From: Ignavibacteria bacterium
GTDB taxonomy: Bacteria; Bacteroidota; Ignavibacteria; Tepidaquicellales; OLB5
Length of the DNA stretch: 45,818 nt
Assembly: GCA_030835085.1 (NCBI GenBank)
Contig: JAUQWQ010000175.1
Coordinates: 1 to 45,818, forward strand
Direction of reading: 5' to 3'
Shown here: one piece after another, positions 23,991 through 32,053 of the stretch
Layout of the letters: each line of letters starts with the position of its first letter
Position numbering within the stretch: position 1 is the first letter of the stretch
The notes under the pieces: generated by a model
Databases searched by the model: none
What the model saw: the letters and a program-made list of their open reading frames with translations, nothing else
What the model was told of the DNA's origin: nothing
Translations under genes and position numbers: made by a program

Positions 23991-26408
23991 CTAATTACTG
24001 TGAGGGTTAATAAACTTCCCGCGTATGAATTGCATAACAAACAATGCTGCTCCGCTGATTAAAGCAATTGCGGCTGTAATACCCAAATATCGGTGTTCAA
24101 GGAATGATATTTCATAAAATGTTTTTACCCAGCTTATCAAAATAAACTGCGACTGCGTTAAGCTGAGGAAAGAATAAAGTGCAACCAGTCCAATTGCGTA
24201 TAATACATAAAGCTTCATGTTCTTTTCATTTTTATGCATAACGACTGATAGGAAGTTAACCGATGTTATGAATATCATAACAGAAAGCATCACCATCTGT
24301 ATATCTTCAGCGGAGAAGCCGCTGAATTTTTCTGTGTAGAATTGCCCGATGTATGAGCCGGCGACGAGTATTCCCGCTGATATAAGCACAAAACTGAAGA
24401 GATCTTTGGAAAAATTCGTAAGCCTGCTTACGTTTGAGTTCCTTAAGGCAATAATGAAAGAGGGGAGCCCGATAGAGAAAATATTTATCAGTGATACCCT
24501 GCGCGGTGTTAAAGGGAATTCAAAAGCGAAGAACATTGAAAGTATGGTAAAGTAAATTACCATAAAATTCTTTGTTAAAAAAAGCTTGGCAACTGAGCTG
24601 ACCGTATTAACAATCTTATTTCCTTCATCAAATATACTTGGCAGCAGCGCAAATTTATTTTTCAGCAGAACAATATCAGCGACTTCTTTGGTTATCTGGC
24701 TGCCTTCTTCCATGGCAATACCCATATCGGATTCTTTGATAGCGGGCAGGTCGTTAACACCATCCCCGATCATTGCAGTGTATATCTTTTCTTTGCGTAG
24801 CGTTTTAATGATGCGGAGCTTGTGCTCAGGCTTTAAGCGGGCGAAAATTTTCTTACTCATTATGACCTTAAATATATCACTATCGCTTACCTGCTCAATT
24901 TCGATGCCTGAAATTAACTCGTTATCTTTAATATCCCAACCAATTTCTTTAGCTACTGCCTGAATAGCAAAAGCATTATCCCCGGAAAGTATTTTAATTT
25001 CGATGTTATTTTTATGGAAAAGGTTTATTGCTTCCATAACATCACCGCGCACCTGGTCTGTGATAGATACAATACATACAGGCTCAATTTTTATATCCGT
25101 TAAGTTTTCTTCAATCTCTTTCAGGCTCCTGCCTGAAGTTTCTATGCCAAACAAAAGATTTCGGTATATTTTTAATCCGTCTTTTTCAAAAATCTCTTCG
25201 GCTTTCTGCTTATCAACCGATTTCTCATTTAATATATCATACCCGCCAAAAATTATGGTTAGATTCTGTTTTTCTATTGATAATTGAAGTAAGCTCATTT
25301 TATTTTCAGAGCTGAAAGGGATTTCTTCAACAACACTTGCACCTGCATCCGGCTGATATATCTCAAGGGTCCTTAAAGTTGCATTCTTATCTGAAGAAAG
25401 CTTTGCATATGTACCAAGCAATTCTTCAATCTGTTCCTTTGTAAATTTGGTGGTTAAGGGAGTTATCCTGTTCACAGCAAGCTTATTTTGCGTAAGCGTG
25501 CCGGTTTTATCTGTACAAACTATCTTAACGTTTGCAAATGATTCAATAGCGTTCAGCTTCTGAATTATCGCCCCTATCTTGCTTATTCTGTATATACCAA
25601 GGGCAAAAGTGACCGAGGACATTAACACAAGTCCCTGTGGTATGAGCGAAAGCATTACTGTTGAAATTTTCCTGATAAAATCGAGGTCCTGGAACCCGCC
25701 GGGATTGCGGATTATTTCAAGTATAACAAGGAATATTGCGGTTGAAAATAAAACCTTTACTATAAAATTCAGTTTAACCTGCAGGGGAGATAAGTTCAGC
25801 TTGAATTTTTTCGCGGTCTTTGTAATTTCATTGGCGTAGCTGTTATCACCTACTTTTTCGGCTTTATAAAATCCGTTGCCCGAGAGGCAAAAGCTGCCCG
25901 AGAGCACTTCATCGCCGTTTTTCTTATTTATCGGCAGTGATTCACCTGTCAATAATGACTCATCTATTTCAAGTTTGTTTGATTCCACCACAGAACCATC
26001 TACTACAACCTGGTCACCGCGCTCAAGTACAATTATATCATCAACAACAACATCCTTTTGGTCAATTACCTCTTCTTTACCATCACGTATGACTTTTACT
26101 TCCTTCTTTAAAAGCAGGCTGACCTTATCAAGCGCTTTTTTGGCGCGAATCTCCTGGTAAACGGCAATGAATGTATTGAGTGAAATTACAAGTGTGGTGC
26201 CTATTGTATCGTAGAGCAGTCTTTCATCACCTGAAGTTATATAGAAATAAAGCAGAAAGAGTATTACGGAAGTAATAACAAGATTGAAAACAGAGAATAC
26301 ATTTTCCAGAATAATTTCCCTGATCTTTTTGGTCTTGGTAACAGTCGACCTGTTTTGCTGACCTTTATTGATTCTTTCCTGTACTTCGGTATTTGTTAAT
26401 CCTGTCAT
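23991..26408 (-). CDS. CtpE-like P-type cation-transporting ATPase
   Basis: An 805-residue P-type ATPase. Actuator motif TGES at 154-157; phosphorylation motif DKTGTLTQ with Asp300; hinge GDGVNDLPAIKESDMGIAM near the end of the P domain. TM4 reads IPQGLVLMSSVTFALG (256-271), as I recall for the CtpE group, rather than the IPEGLP of Ca/Mg pumps or CPC of heavy-metal pumps. CtpE is linked to Ca2+ uptake in mycobacteria; the ion here is a guess. No N-terminal metal-binding domain. The symporter gene follows after 11 nt; a shared job such as keeping ion balance during solute uptake is possible. Confidence 0.86.
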   Translation of the reverse strand: MTGLTNTEVQERINKGQQNRSTVTKTKKIREIILENVFSVFNLVITSVILFLLYFYITSGDERLLYDTIGTTLVISLNTFIAVYQEIRAKKALDKVSLLLKKEVKVIRDGKEEVIDQKDVVVDDIIVLERGDQVVVDGSVVESNKLEIDESLLTGESLPINKKNGDEVLSGSFCLSGNGFYKAEKVGDNSYANEITKTAKKFKLNLSPLQVKLNFIVKVLFSTAIFLVILEIIRNPGGFQDLDFIRKISTVMLSLIPQGLVLMSSVTFALGIYRISKIGAIIQKLNAIESFANVKIVCTDKTGTLTQNKLAVNRITPLTTKFTKEQIEELLGTYAKLSSDKNATLRTLEIYQPDAGASVVEEIPFSSENKMSLLQLSIEKQNLTIIFGGYDILNEKSVDKQKAEEIFEKDGLKIYRNLLFGIETSGRSLKEIEENLTDIKIEPVCIVSITDQVRGDVMEAINLFHKNNIEIKILSGDNAFAIQAVAKEIGWDIKDNELISGIEIEQVSDSDIFKVIMSKKIFARLKPEHKLRIIKTLRKEKIYTAMIGDGVNDLPAIKESDMGIAMEEGSQITKEVADIVLLKNKFALLPSIFDEGNKIVNTVSSVAKLFLTKNFMVIYFTILSMFFAFEFPLTPRRVSLINIFSIGLPSFIIALRNSNVSRLTNFSKDLFSFVLISAGILVAGSYIGQFYTEKFSGFSAEDIQMVMLSVMIFITSVNFLSVVMHKNEKNMKLYVLYAIGLVALYSFLSLTQSQFILISWVKTFYEISFLEHRYLGITAAIALISGAALFVMQFIRGKFINPHSN

Positions 26409-26419
26409 ATTTTTTTTAA

Positions 26420-26474
26420 GTCAAAAGGCAAAAGTGATTTAATTCTGTCAAAAGGCAAAAGTGAAAAGGCAAAA
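26420..26474 (+). repeat. GGCAAAAG repeats, left side of the four-helix-bundle cassette
   Basis: Two copies of GTCAAAAGGCAAAAGTGA (26420-26437 and 26447-26464) followed by AAAAGGCAAAA (26464-26474). The stretch AAGGCAAAAGTGAAAAGGCA is matched, in inverted orientation and with one difference, by the array at 26961-27140 on the other side of the gene. Confidence 0.8.
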
Positions 26475-26514
26475 AAATGATATTAAAAGAATTTATACCC
26501 AATTAATCAAAAGT

Positions 26515-26870
26515 CTATTTTGTGTTGTTTATCATTGCTGTTAACAATGCAAAGACATTGTTCAATTCTGCATCTAAGTCAATTAATTCGTCTTCTTTGA
26601 AATATTCCAACAGTTTGCATATTCCATTTGTGTATCAATTTCAACCGAAGAGGATCTTGATATTTCGTAAAATCTTTTTCTGTCATTTACTGATTTTCGG
26701 GAAGCGCCTTCTGCAATATTAGATGCTACAGAAATTGATGCTCTTCTGAGTTGTGATGTTAATATGTATTTTTCTTCCTTTGGCAGCTTGTTTGTAAGCT
26801 TATATACCTCCTTTATGAGTCTCAAACTTTTATCCCAAACCGCCAGCTTTTTATGATTAAGTTTTAACAT
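26515..26870 (-). pseudogene. Four-helix-bundle (S23, 23S-IVS type) gene with a frameshift
   Basis: The minus-strand frame from ATG 26870 gives the S23 core: KKLAVWDKSLRLIKEVYKLTNKLPKEEKYILTSQLRRASISVASNIAEGASRK, then FYEISRSSSVEIDTQME. After GAATATGC the frame runs into a stop at about 26583 (95 aa). One extra base there would restore EICKLLEYFKEDELIDLDAELNNVFA and on to TAMINNTK, ending at a TAG at 26515-26517, a full-length protein of about 118 aa. So a one-base loss in the A-run (GAAAT to GAAT) has broken it, or it is a read error. The family is known from 23S rRNA intervening sequences and stand-alone genes; function not settled. It is flanked by inverted repeats. Confidence 0.85.
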
Positions 26871-26960
26871 ATTATTAAGATTTTATTTATTTATTACAGA
26901 TGGTTTATTTCCTTTGGATTTTTCTAATTGTTACTTTGCTTTTTATTTTTTGATTCTATT

Positions 26961-27140
26961 TGTTGCCTTTTGCCTTTTTACTTTTGCCTTAAATGCTTTT
27001 GCTTCTCTTTTTGCCTTTTGCATTTTTACATTTGCCTTAGATGTTCTTTTTCTTCTTTTTTTGCCTTCTGCCTTTTTACTTTTGCCTTAAATGCTATTTC
27101 GCTTCTCTTTTTGCCTTTTGCCTTTTTACTTTTGCCTTAA
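26961..27140 (+). repeat. Four-copy ~50 bp tandem repeat
   Basis: Copies begin with TTGCCTT at 26963, 27011, 27061 and 27111 (steps of 48, 50 and 50 nt); each has the core TTTGC[CA]TTTTTAC[TA]TTTGCCTTA, then a variable AAATGCTTTTGCTTCTC-like tail. The last copy is partial and stops beside the symporter stop codon. There are no unique spacers, so it is not a CRISPR array. Confidence 0.9.
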
Positions 27141-27142
27141 CA

Positions 27143-28648
27143 CTACATCGCCCCATCATACTCAGCATCCGGTTTTATTTTGCCAAGCTCACCTTCGCTG
27201 GAGGCAATTACAACGCAGGCTAGGGAGTCAGCAAGTACATTCGGTACAGTACGGCACATATCAAGGAAACGGTCAACGCCGATTATGAGCGCGATGCCTT
27301 CTTCAGGTACGCCGACCGATTTCAGTACTATTATAAGCATTAACAAGCCCACACCCGGCACGGGTGCCGTGCCAACGGCGGCTAAAGCTGCAGTTAAAAC
27401 AATTGTCAATTGCTGTGTTAAGTTCAGCTCAAATCCAAAAACCTGGGCAATGAATACGGTTGCAACTGCCTGGTACAGCGCCGTTCCATCCATGTTTACG
27501 GTAGTACCCAATGGGAGCACAAAACTTGCTATTTTATTCGGTACCCCCAGCCGCTTTTCGCATACATCCATTGTAACGGGAAGCGTTGCTGCAGATGAGC
27601 TTGTTGAAAACGCAACAGCCAATACCTGCCTCTGTGCCCGAATGAAATCCCTGAATTTAATTTTGGTAAATACTTTCAGCAGCAGGGGATACTCAATAAA
27701 TGTCAGAATCAAAAGGCCCAGCACAACAGTTAGCGAGTACCACATCAGGGTTTTGAGGATGGAAAATCCAAACTCAGCTACTGTTGCCGCAATTAAAGTA
27801 AACACGGCATATGGAGCAATTATCATAATTTTTTCAACCAGCACTATCATAGCATCACTTATACCGCTGAAGAAATTTATAACGGGCTCTGATTTTGCCT
27901 TGGGTATCTGCATCAGGAAAATTCCCGTGAGAATTGCAAAGAATACTATTTGCAGAAAATCGCCATCGGCAATTGCCTTAAATGGGTTTTTAGGCACGAT
28001 ATTTACAAGGAACTCAACAATATTCATAGAAACATTCTGCTCAATTCTGCTTTTTGCGTCATCCTGGTAAGTATCGAGCAAACGGTCTTTGGCGCTTTGG
28101 TCCATAATATGACCCGGTTGAATAAAATTCACGCAAAGCAGACCGATAGTTATTGCCATAACGGCAGTGAGAGCGTAGAATCCCAGTGTTTTGCCGCCAA
28201 TTTTCGCAACGTGCTTCAGGTCTGTGAGCGATGCCGCTCCAACTATAAGTGAAGCCAGCACAAGCGGAACAGCGATCATGTTGAGCAGTCTTACAAATAT
28301 ATCGCCAATTGGTTTGAACCAGACACCGATACTTTTTATTTTTTCAACTGAAACTACATTTTCAAATACCTTTTCAGTGCCATCAGCCAGTTTTATTTTG
28401 AGCTTAACGTCTTTTTTATCTTTCAGATTCTTGTAGTACTTTACAATTGCAAGCTGGTCATCATGGTAAAAGGTCTTAACAACGGAGTCCTTTTTGAGGT
28501 AGGTAAATTCCTGCCAGTTTTCGATCTGTTCTGAGCTATCTTTATAGTTTAGTTCAACTTTGTTCGGATTTATTGCAAAGATAGCCCCGAAAATGGCTCC
28601 GAGAATGAGTCCGATAACTATTTTGGTATGAAGCTGTAATTTTGGCAA
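27143..28648 (-). CDS. DAACS-family symporter with extracytoplasmic insert
   Basis: A 501-residue SLC1/GltP-type symporter, paralog of the one at 22483-23979 along its whole length. HP1 is STSSSAATLP, and the TM7 motif is the normal NMDGT (385-389), so Na+ coupling is likely. It too has an insert of about 85 residues between TM1 and TM2 (about 27-112). The TTG start is supported by a strong AAGGAG site ending 8 nt upstream. The start codon, the insert and the gene pair mark an ancestral duplication now split by the ATPase and the S23 cassette. Confidence 0.92.
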   Translation of the reverse strand: MPKLQLHTKIVIGLILGAIFGAIFAINPNKVELNYKDSSEQIENWQEFTYLKKDSVVKTFYHDDQLAIVKYYKNLKDKKDVKLKIKLADGTEKVFENVVSVEKIKSIGVWFKPIGDIFVRLLNMIAVPLVLASLIVGAASLTDLKHVAKIGGKTLGFYALTAVMAITIGLLCVNFIQPGHIMDQSAKDRLLDTYQDDAKSRIEQNVSMNIVEFLVNIVPKNPFKAIADGDFLQIVFFAILTGIFLMQIPKAKSEPVINFFSGISDAMIVLVEKIMIIAPYAVFTLIAATVAEFGFSILKTLMWYSLTVVLGLLILTFIEYPLLLKVFTKIKFRDFIRAQRQVLAVAFSTSSSAATLPVTMDVCEKRLGVPNKIASFVLPLGTTVNMDGTALYQAVATVFIAQVFGFELNLTQQLTIVLTAALAAVGTAPVPGVGLLMLIIVLKSVGVPEEGIALIIGVDRFLDMCRTVPNVLADSLACVVIASSEGELGKIKPDAEYDGAM

Positions 28649-28868
28649 GAAAATCTCCTTTTTAAACTAACTTAATCCTGCAATTTAGGAATAAAGTTTT
28701 TAATAATCGTTAATTTTATTAATTCCTTTTAAACCCGTGAAATTTTGCTTTGTTGTAAGCTCTTCCGTTTCTCATTTACATTCTCACTTAGAAAACGAAT
28801 TTTTTTTTGAGGGGTTTTGTAAGTGGTTTTTTGCGAAATCGGCTCGCTTTTCTTAAGTGTTACTTTCC

Positions 28869-28983
28869 CATTATGAAAATATTCATGTTGGGAATACGTT
28901 TCTACGTGATAATCATAATGAGAATGGATTGAAATTTCATAGCTTTAGATCCGCTAAAATTCCCATGATGAATATTCATAATG
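28869..28983. repeat. 115-bp element with imperfect terminal inverted repeats
   Basis: The left end 28869-28895 (CATTATGAAAATATTCATG then TTGGGAAT) matches the reverse complement of the right end 28959-28983 (ATTCCCATGATGAATATTCA then TAATG) apart from a 2-nt gap and three mismatches. The centre contains another CATAATGAGAA word. No target duplication is visible. MITE-like or a long hairpin. Confidence 0.6.
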
Positions 28984-29016
28984 AGAAAACTGTGAAAAAA
29001 AAGAATTTTTTAGCAA

Positions 29017-29092
29017 AAGAAGAAAAAGACTTTTTCTTCTTCCATCCCCCCAGAGGAGTACTTAGTACAAATTCCTCCCCGCGAAAGCGGGG
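29017..29092. repeat. Two hairpins: A/T-rich palindrome and GAAA-loop stem
   Basis: A 25-bp palindrome (12-bp arms AAGAAGAAAAAG / CTTTTTCTTCTT centred on 29029) is followed by CCCCGC (29077-29082) and GCGGGG (29087-29092) with a GAAA loop. The latter is the common 'CCCCGCGAAAGCGGGG' type intergenic stem. Confidence 0.75.
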
Positions 29093-29174
29093 ATCGGGAT
29101 GGCACTCAAAGCAGGTAAAACCACATATCCCTTCAATATGACTTTTAAGAAGAAACATGTAAAATCAACATATC

Positions 29175-29401
29175 GCTCCTACGGAGCTCGACAAAGGGGG
29201 TTATCTCAATCTACAAACATACCGCTCCTAACGGAGCTAAATAGATTGATAATATTCATTTATTCAAACAATCTGCTTTTGAATATGGATACCATATTCT
29301 CTTTTTTTTAATTATTGAACCCCGTAGGCCTATGGACTGGCTTTGACAGTGGTGATATGTTTGTAGAAAACGGTAACAATAAAACGGAGCTCCGTAGGAG
29401 C
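29175..29401. repeat. Three GCTCC-TAC-GGAGC hairpins with shared flanks
   Basis: Hairpins at 29175-29187 (GCTCC, loop TAC, GGAGC), 29224-29237 (loop TAAC) and 29389-29401 (inverted copy, loop GTA). Each is preceded, on its own strand, by an ACAAACATA- or ACATGC-type word, so the repeat unit is longer than the stem. Confidence 0.75.
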
Positions 29402-29433
29402 GGCATGTTTTATTTTTCTATCAGTTTAAATTG

Positions 29434-29616
29434 AACGATTGGAATTCCGGAAATTGGCGTGAAAAAAATATTTCGTTGACCGAATGGAATGCGCAATTCG
29501 CTCTGAAACTGGCGTTATTCCAGTCGTTGGGGGTTAAATCGCCGAAAGTCCGGAATGTTGGAAAACTTAAATTCCGCGAGATTTTTAGGATTTCTAAAAA
29601 TTCGAACGACTGGAAA
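29434..29616. repeat. Structured segment with three mutually pairable 12-mers
   Basis: AACGATTGGAAT (29434-29445), its inverted relative ATTCCAGTCGTT (29517-29528) and AACGACTGGAAA (29605-29616). The middle copy can pair with either outer one. Next to the last copy lies an 8-bp hairpin (ATTTTTAG 29581-29588 / CTAAAAAT 29594-29601). The segment is open in more than one frame but shows no protein family. Confidence 0.6.
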
Positions 29617-29862
29617 ACAATACCCACGGTAGCAATGCAATGGAATCTGATGTTTCATATTTAAAAGGGATAAGTTTATTATATGCAATACGCATATATT
29701 AGTAAATATAATATATGATAATTACAGATGCAAGGAAAGTTTTTGTGAGCATAATATCGAAACCGTTGGTTTTAGAGGTTAATTCAATTTTTTATGCCGC
29801 AAATCATTGTTCTGCCATAATTGCTGTATTATATTTGTAAAGAGGAAAATTTGGCTCTATAC

Positions 29863-31449
29863 ATGAAAAAAACCCATTTAATATTATTTCTTATCTTTAC
29901 TTATTACTCATTCATTCCGGGTACGCAGGATTGTTTTCCTCAATCTCAATTCCAACTAGTGGTTAGAGATTCTTCAAATTCAGGCGTAGAGGCTCGTTCT
30001 ATCATACAGACAACCGATGGCGGATTTATTGCAGTTGGGGAAAGTAATTGGCCGAACGGCGATATGTATATAGTAAAACTTAATTCTTCCGGTCAGCTGG
30101 GGTGGAGCAAAACCATAGGAGGAATTGGGCAAGATCTTGCTTTATCCGTAGTGCAAACAACTGATGGCGGTTTTGCTGTTTCCGGATTTGGGAATTCATT
30201 TGGAGCCGGTGTAGCCGGCGCGTTTATTGTTAAGCTCACCCCCGGGGGTACAATTGAGTGGGCAAGAGTTTTGGCCGATGGTTTTCTCGACGCTGCGTAT
30301 TCTATTGTCCAAACGTTTGATGGTGGGTACGCAGTTGCCATATCCCCTGGTGAAGGCGGCTTCTCACCTGATAGAATGATAATTGTTAAACTCAGTAGTA
30401 TGGGAATTCTGCAATGGAGTAAAAGAATTGGAGGGCTCTCTTATGCGCGTTGTATAAAACAGACGACTGACAGGGGTTATGTTGTGGCTGGAGCAACTGA
30501 AACGTTTGGTGCTGGGGAATTTGATATGTTTGTTGTAAAGATTGATTCAAATGGCTCTCTGCAATGGTCAAAGACAATAGGAGGAACAGACGATGATTTT
30601 GCTTATTCAATAGTACAAACTACTGACGGCGGTTATGCAGTGGCAGGAAGAACCGCCTCTCAAACTAATGGAGATGAAATGTATATTGTTAAATTAGACA
30701 GCAGCGGTATGCTTCAGTGGACGAAAGTATATTCAGTATTTTTAGACCGTGCCTATTCAATAGTTCAAACTACTGACGGTGGTTATGCCGTTGCTGGTTA
30801 TACCGGAGGAGGTAGTAGTATGCTCATTGTGAAGCTCAACCCTGATGGTTCGCTTCAATGGAGCCGGGTTGTGGATGGCGGCTCTGTACAAACATACGCG
30901 TACTCCATTATTCAAACCACTGATGGTGATTATGCCGCAGCAGGTTATGGGGGTATTGTCGGAACAACAGGTATGTACATTGTAAAGTTTGATAACAATG
31001 GGAATACATGTGGTAACACTATTTCTCATAACATTTCAGTAGATACGGGGGGTATTTTTGGAAGTCCAGTCCCAACAGTTACTAATATATCACTAATGGA
31101 TACATTAGTCACACCCCCAATAGGTTCACTCGGCTACGTAAGCCCAATTTGTGTTATCGGGATTCAGCCCATATCAAGCGAAATACCCGACTCATATAAA
31201 CTTTATCAGAATTATCCAAATCCATTCAATCCTGTAACCAACATAAGATTTGATTTACCAAATGATTTAAATGTAAGCATCAGGATATATGATATTCGCG
31301 GCAGGGAAGTTTTCAGTATAAACGAATACAAAAAAGCAGGAAGTTATGAAGTTCAGTTTGATGGTACGAATTTTGCCTCGGGAATGTATTTTTATATGTT
31401 AGAAGCTGGTGGATTTACAGAAACGAAGAAAATGGTGTTGTTAAAGTAA
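29863..31449 (+). CDS. T9SS-secreted propeller protein with QTTDGG repeats
   Basis: A 528-residue secreted protein. Start ATG 29863 begins a signal peptide (KKTHLILFLIFTYYSFIPG); a TTG at 29851, 5 nt after GAGG, would add four residues and is an alternative. The body is a repeat of about 50 residues with the signature SIVQTTDGGYAVAGYT ... MYIVKLDSSGMLQWTK (SBBP/delta-60 type), at least seven copies. The T9SS C-terminal domain starts near LYQNYPNPFNPVTNIRFDL and ends KKMVLLK. Related in style to the protein at 15241-17415 but not close. Function unknown. Confidence 0.88.
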   Translation: MKKTHLILFLIFTYYSFIPGTQDCFPQSQFQLVVRDSSNSGVEARSIIQTTDGGFIAVGESNWPNGDMYIVKLNSSGQLGWSKTIGGIGQDLALSVVQTTDGGFAVSGFGNSFGAGVAGAFIVKLTPGGTIEWARVLADGFLDAAYSIVQTFDGGYAVAISPGEGGFSPDRMIIVKLSSMGILQWSKRIGGLSYARCIKQTTDRGYVVAGATETFGAGEFDMFVVKIDSNGSLQWSKTIGGTDDDFAYSIVQTTDGGYAVAGRTASQTNGDEMYIVKLDSSGMLQWTKVYSVFLDRAYSIVQTTDGGYAVAGYTGGGSSMLIVKLNPDGSLQWSRVVDGGSVQTYAYSIIQTTDGDYAAAGYGGIVGTTGMYIVKFDNNGNTCGNTISHNISVDTGGIFGSPVPTVTNISLMDTLVTPPIGSLGYVSPICVIGIQPISSEIPDSYKLYQNYPNPFNPVTNIRFDLPNDLNVSIRIYDIRGREVFSINEYKKAGSYEVQFDGTNFASGMYFYMLEAGGFTETKKMVLLK

Positions 31450-32053
31450 TCCCGCCAAGGCGGGACTGCGAAAATGTCTCTGACATTTTCTTGAAAGCAA
31501 AAGTATTTTATTAAGTGTCCGGTTGAATTTTACCGGGCATTTTTTATTGCGCCCTTTCAGGGCTTATTTAAATAGGTAACCAATTCGATGGGCTCTGCCC
31601 ATCGCTGATGTATTGCGCCACTTCGTGGCTTGAATCAATTAATCCCTTCATTCGTTTAGCTCATAAACGCAGACGTGATATTCGTGAAATTTGTGAAATT
31701 CGTGGTTTAAGTTTTTTGATTTTAATTTTGCAATTATACTAAAATGTCCGGTTGAATTTTGCCGGGCATTTTTATTGCGTCCCTACGGGGCTTGAGTATG
31801 TTTTTTGTTTTTTCGATGGGCTTCGCCCATCGCTGAGATATTACGCCGCTTCCCCGAAGGGGCGAGCGTGGCTTCTATTTTTGTAGTTACCCTGCTTCGA
31901 ACACAACTCCGTTGTGTTCTCTTCTCCCACGTGCCGTTGGCAGTCCTTTGGCCTGTAAGGGGGAGATTAAGAGGGGGTATTTTCCCAAGTTTTGCTATTA
32001 TGAAAATGGGCTTCGCCCATTTAACCCCCGTTGTTGGTGTTCTCACCAACAAC
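31450..32053. repeat. Island of 3-nt-loop hairpins, including a duplicated ~120 bp unit
   Basis: At least ten short perfect hairpins, nearly all with 3-nt loops: 31470-31490 (GAAAATGTC/TCT), 31551-31563 (GCCCT/TTC), 31586-31604 (CGATGGGC/TCT), 31617-31629 (GCCAC/TTC), 31779-31791 (GTCCC/TAC), 31814-31832 (CGATGGGC/TTC), 31899-31919 (GAACACAAC/TCC), 31932-31942 (TGCC/GTT), 32004-32022 (AAATGGGC/TTC) and 32030-32053 (GTTGTTGGTG/TTCT). The order terminator-like stem, C-rich stem, CGATGGGC stem, GCCxC stem occurs twice (from about 31515 and 31744). Confidence 0.85.
31515..31546 (+). terminator. Terminator-like hairpin, first of two copies
   Basis: Arms GTCCGGT (31517-31523) and ACCGGGC (31532-31538, one G.T pair) followed by ATTTTTTATT. 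It is the likely terminator of the T9SS propeller gene. The second copy (about 31745-31775, GTCCGGT / GCCGGGC then ATTTTTATT) has no gene before it and is part of the repeat. Confidence 0.65.

Larger units (their letters stand above)
26420..27140 (-). mobile_element. Putative S23 cassette bounded by inverted GGCAAAAG repeats
   Basis: The four-helix-bundle gene lies between GGCAAAAG-rich repeats in opposite orientation (26420-26474 and 26961-27140), with the symporter stop codon just outside. The inner left and right words differ by one base over about 22 nt. This looks like an inserted unit whose ends can pair, like the stems of 23S rRNA intervening sequences. No target duplication was found, so the unit is a proposal. 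Confidence 0.45.
28649..29862. other. Gene-free repeat region upstream of the T9SS propeller gene
   Basis: No convincing gene in 1.2 kb. It holds the symporter promoter region with an imperfect inverted repeat (CACTTAGAAAAC at about 28789 against GTTTTGTAAGTG at about 28815), a 115-bp inverted-repeat element (28869-28983), a 25-bp palindrome (29017-29041), a GNRA-type hairpin (29077-29092), three GCTCC/GGAGC hairpins (29175-29401) and a structured segment with three related 12-mers (29434-29616). Short open frames here translate repeats. Confidence 0.7.

Noticed and set aside
26961-27140. CRISPR-like array
   Set aside because: The ~50-bp units are contiguous tandem copies with no unique spacers, and no cas genes are near.
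27180-28070. A 296-codon plus-strand open frame opposite the second symporter
   Set aside because: It is antisense to a fully conserved membrane protein, Ser/Thr-rich as expected for the complement, and has no family features.
28857-29311. Short open frames in the repeat region
   Set aside because: They translate inverted repeats and hairpins and show no protein-like composition.
29421-29664. Open frames on both strands in the structured segment
   Set aside because: Both frames are open for about 70 codons but the sequence is dominated by repeated 12-mers and hairpins; no family was recognised.
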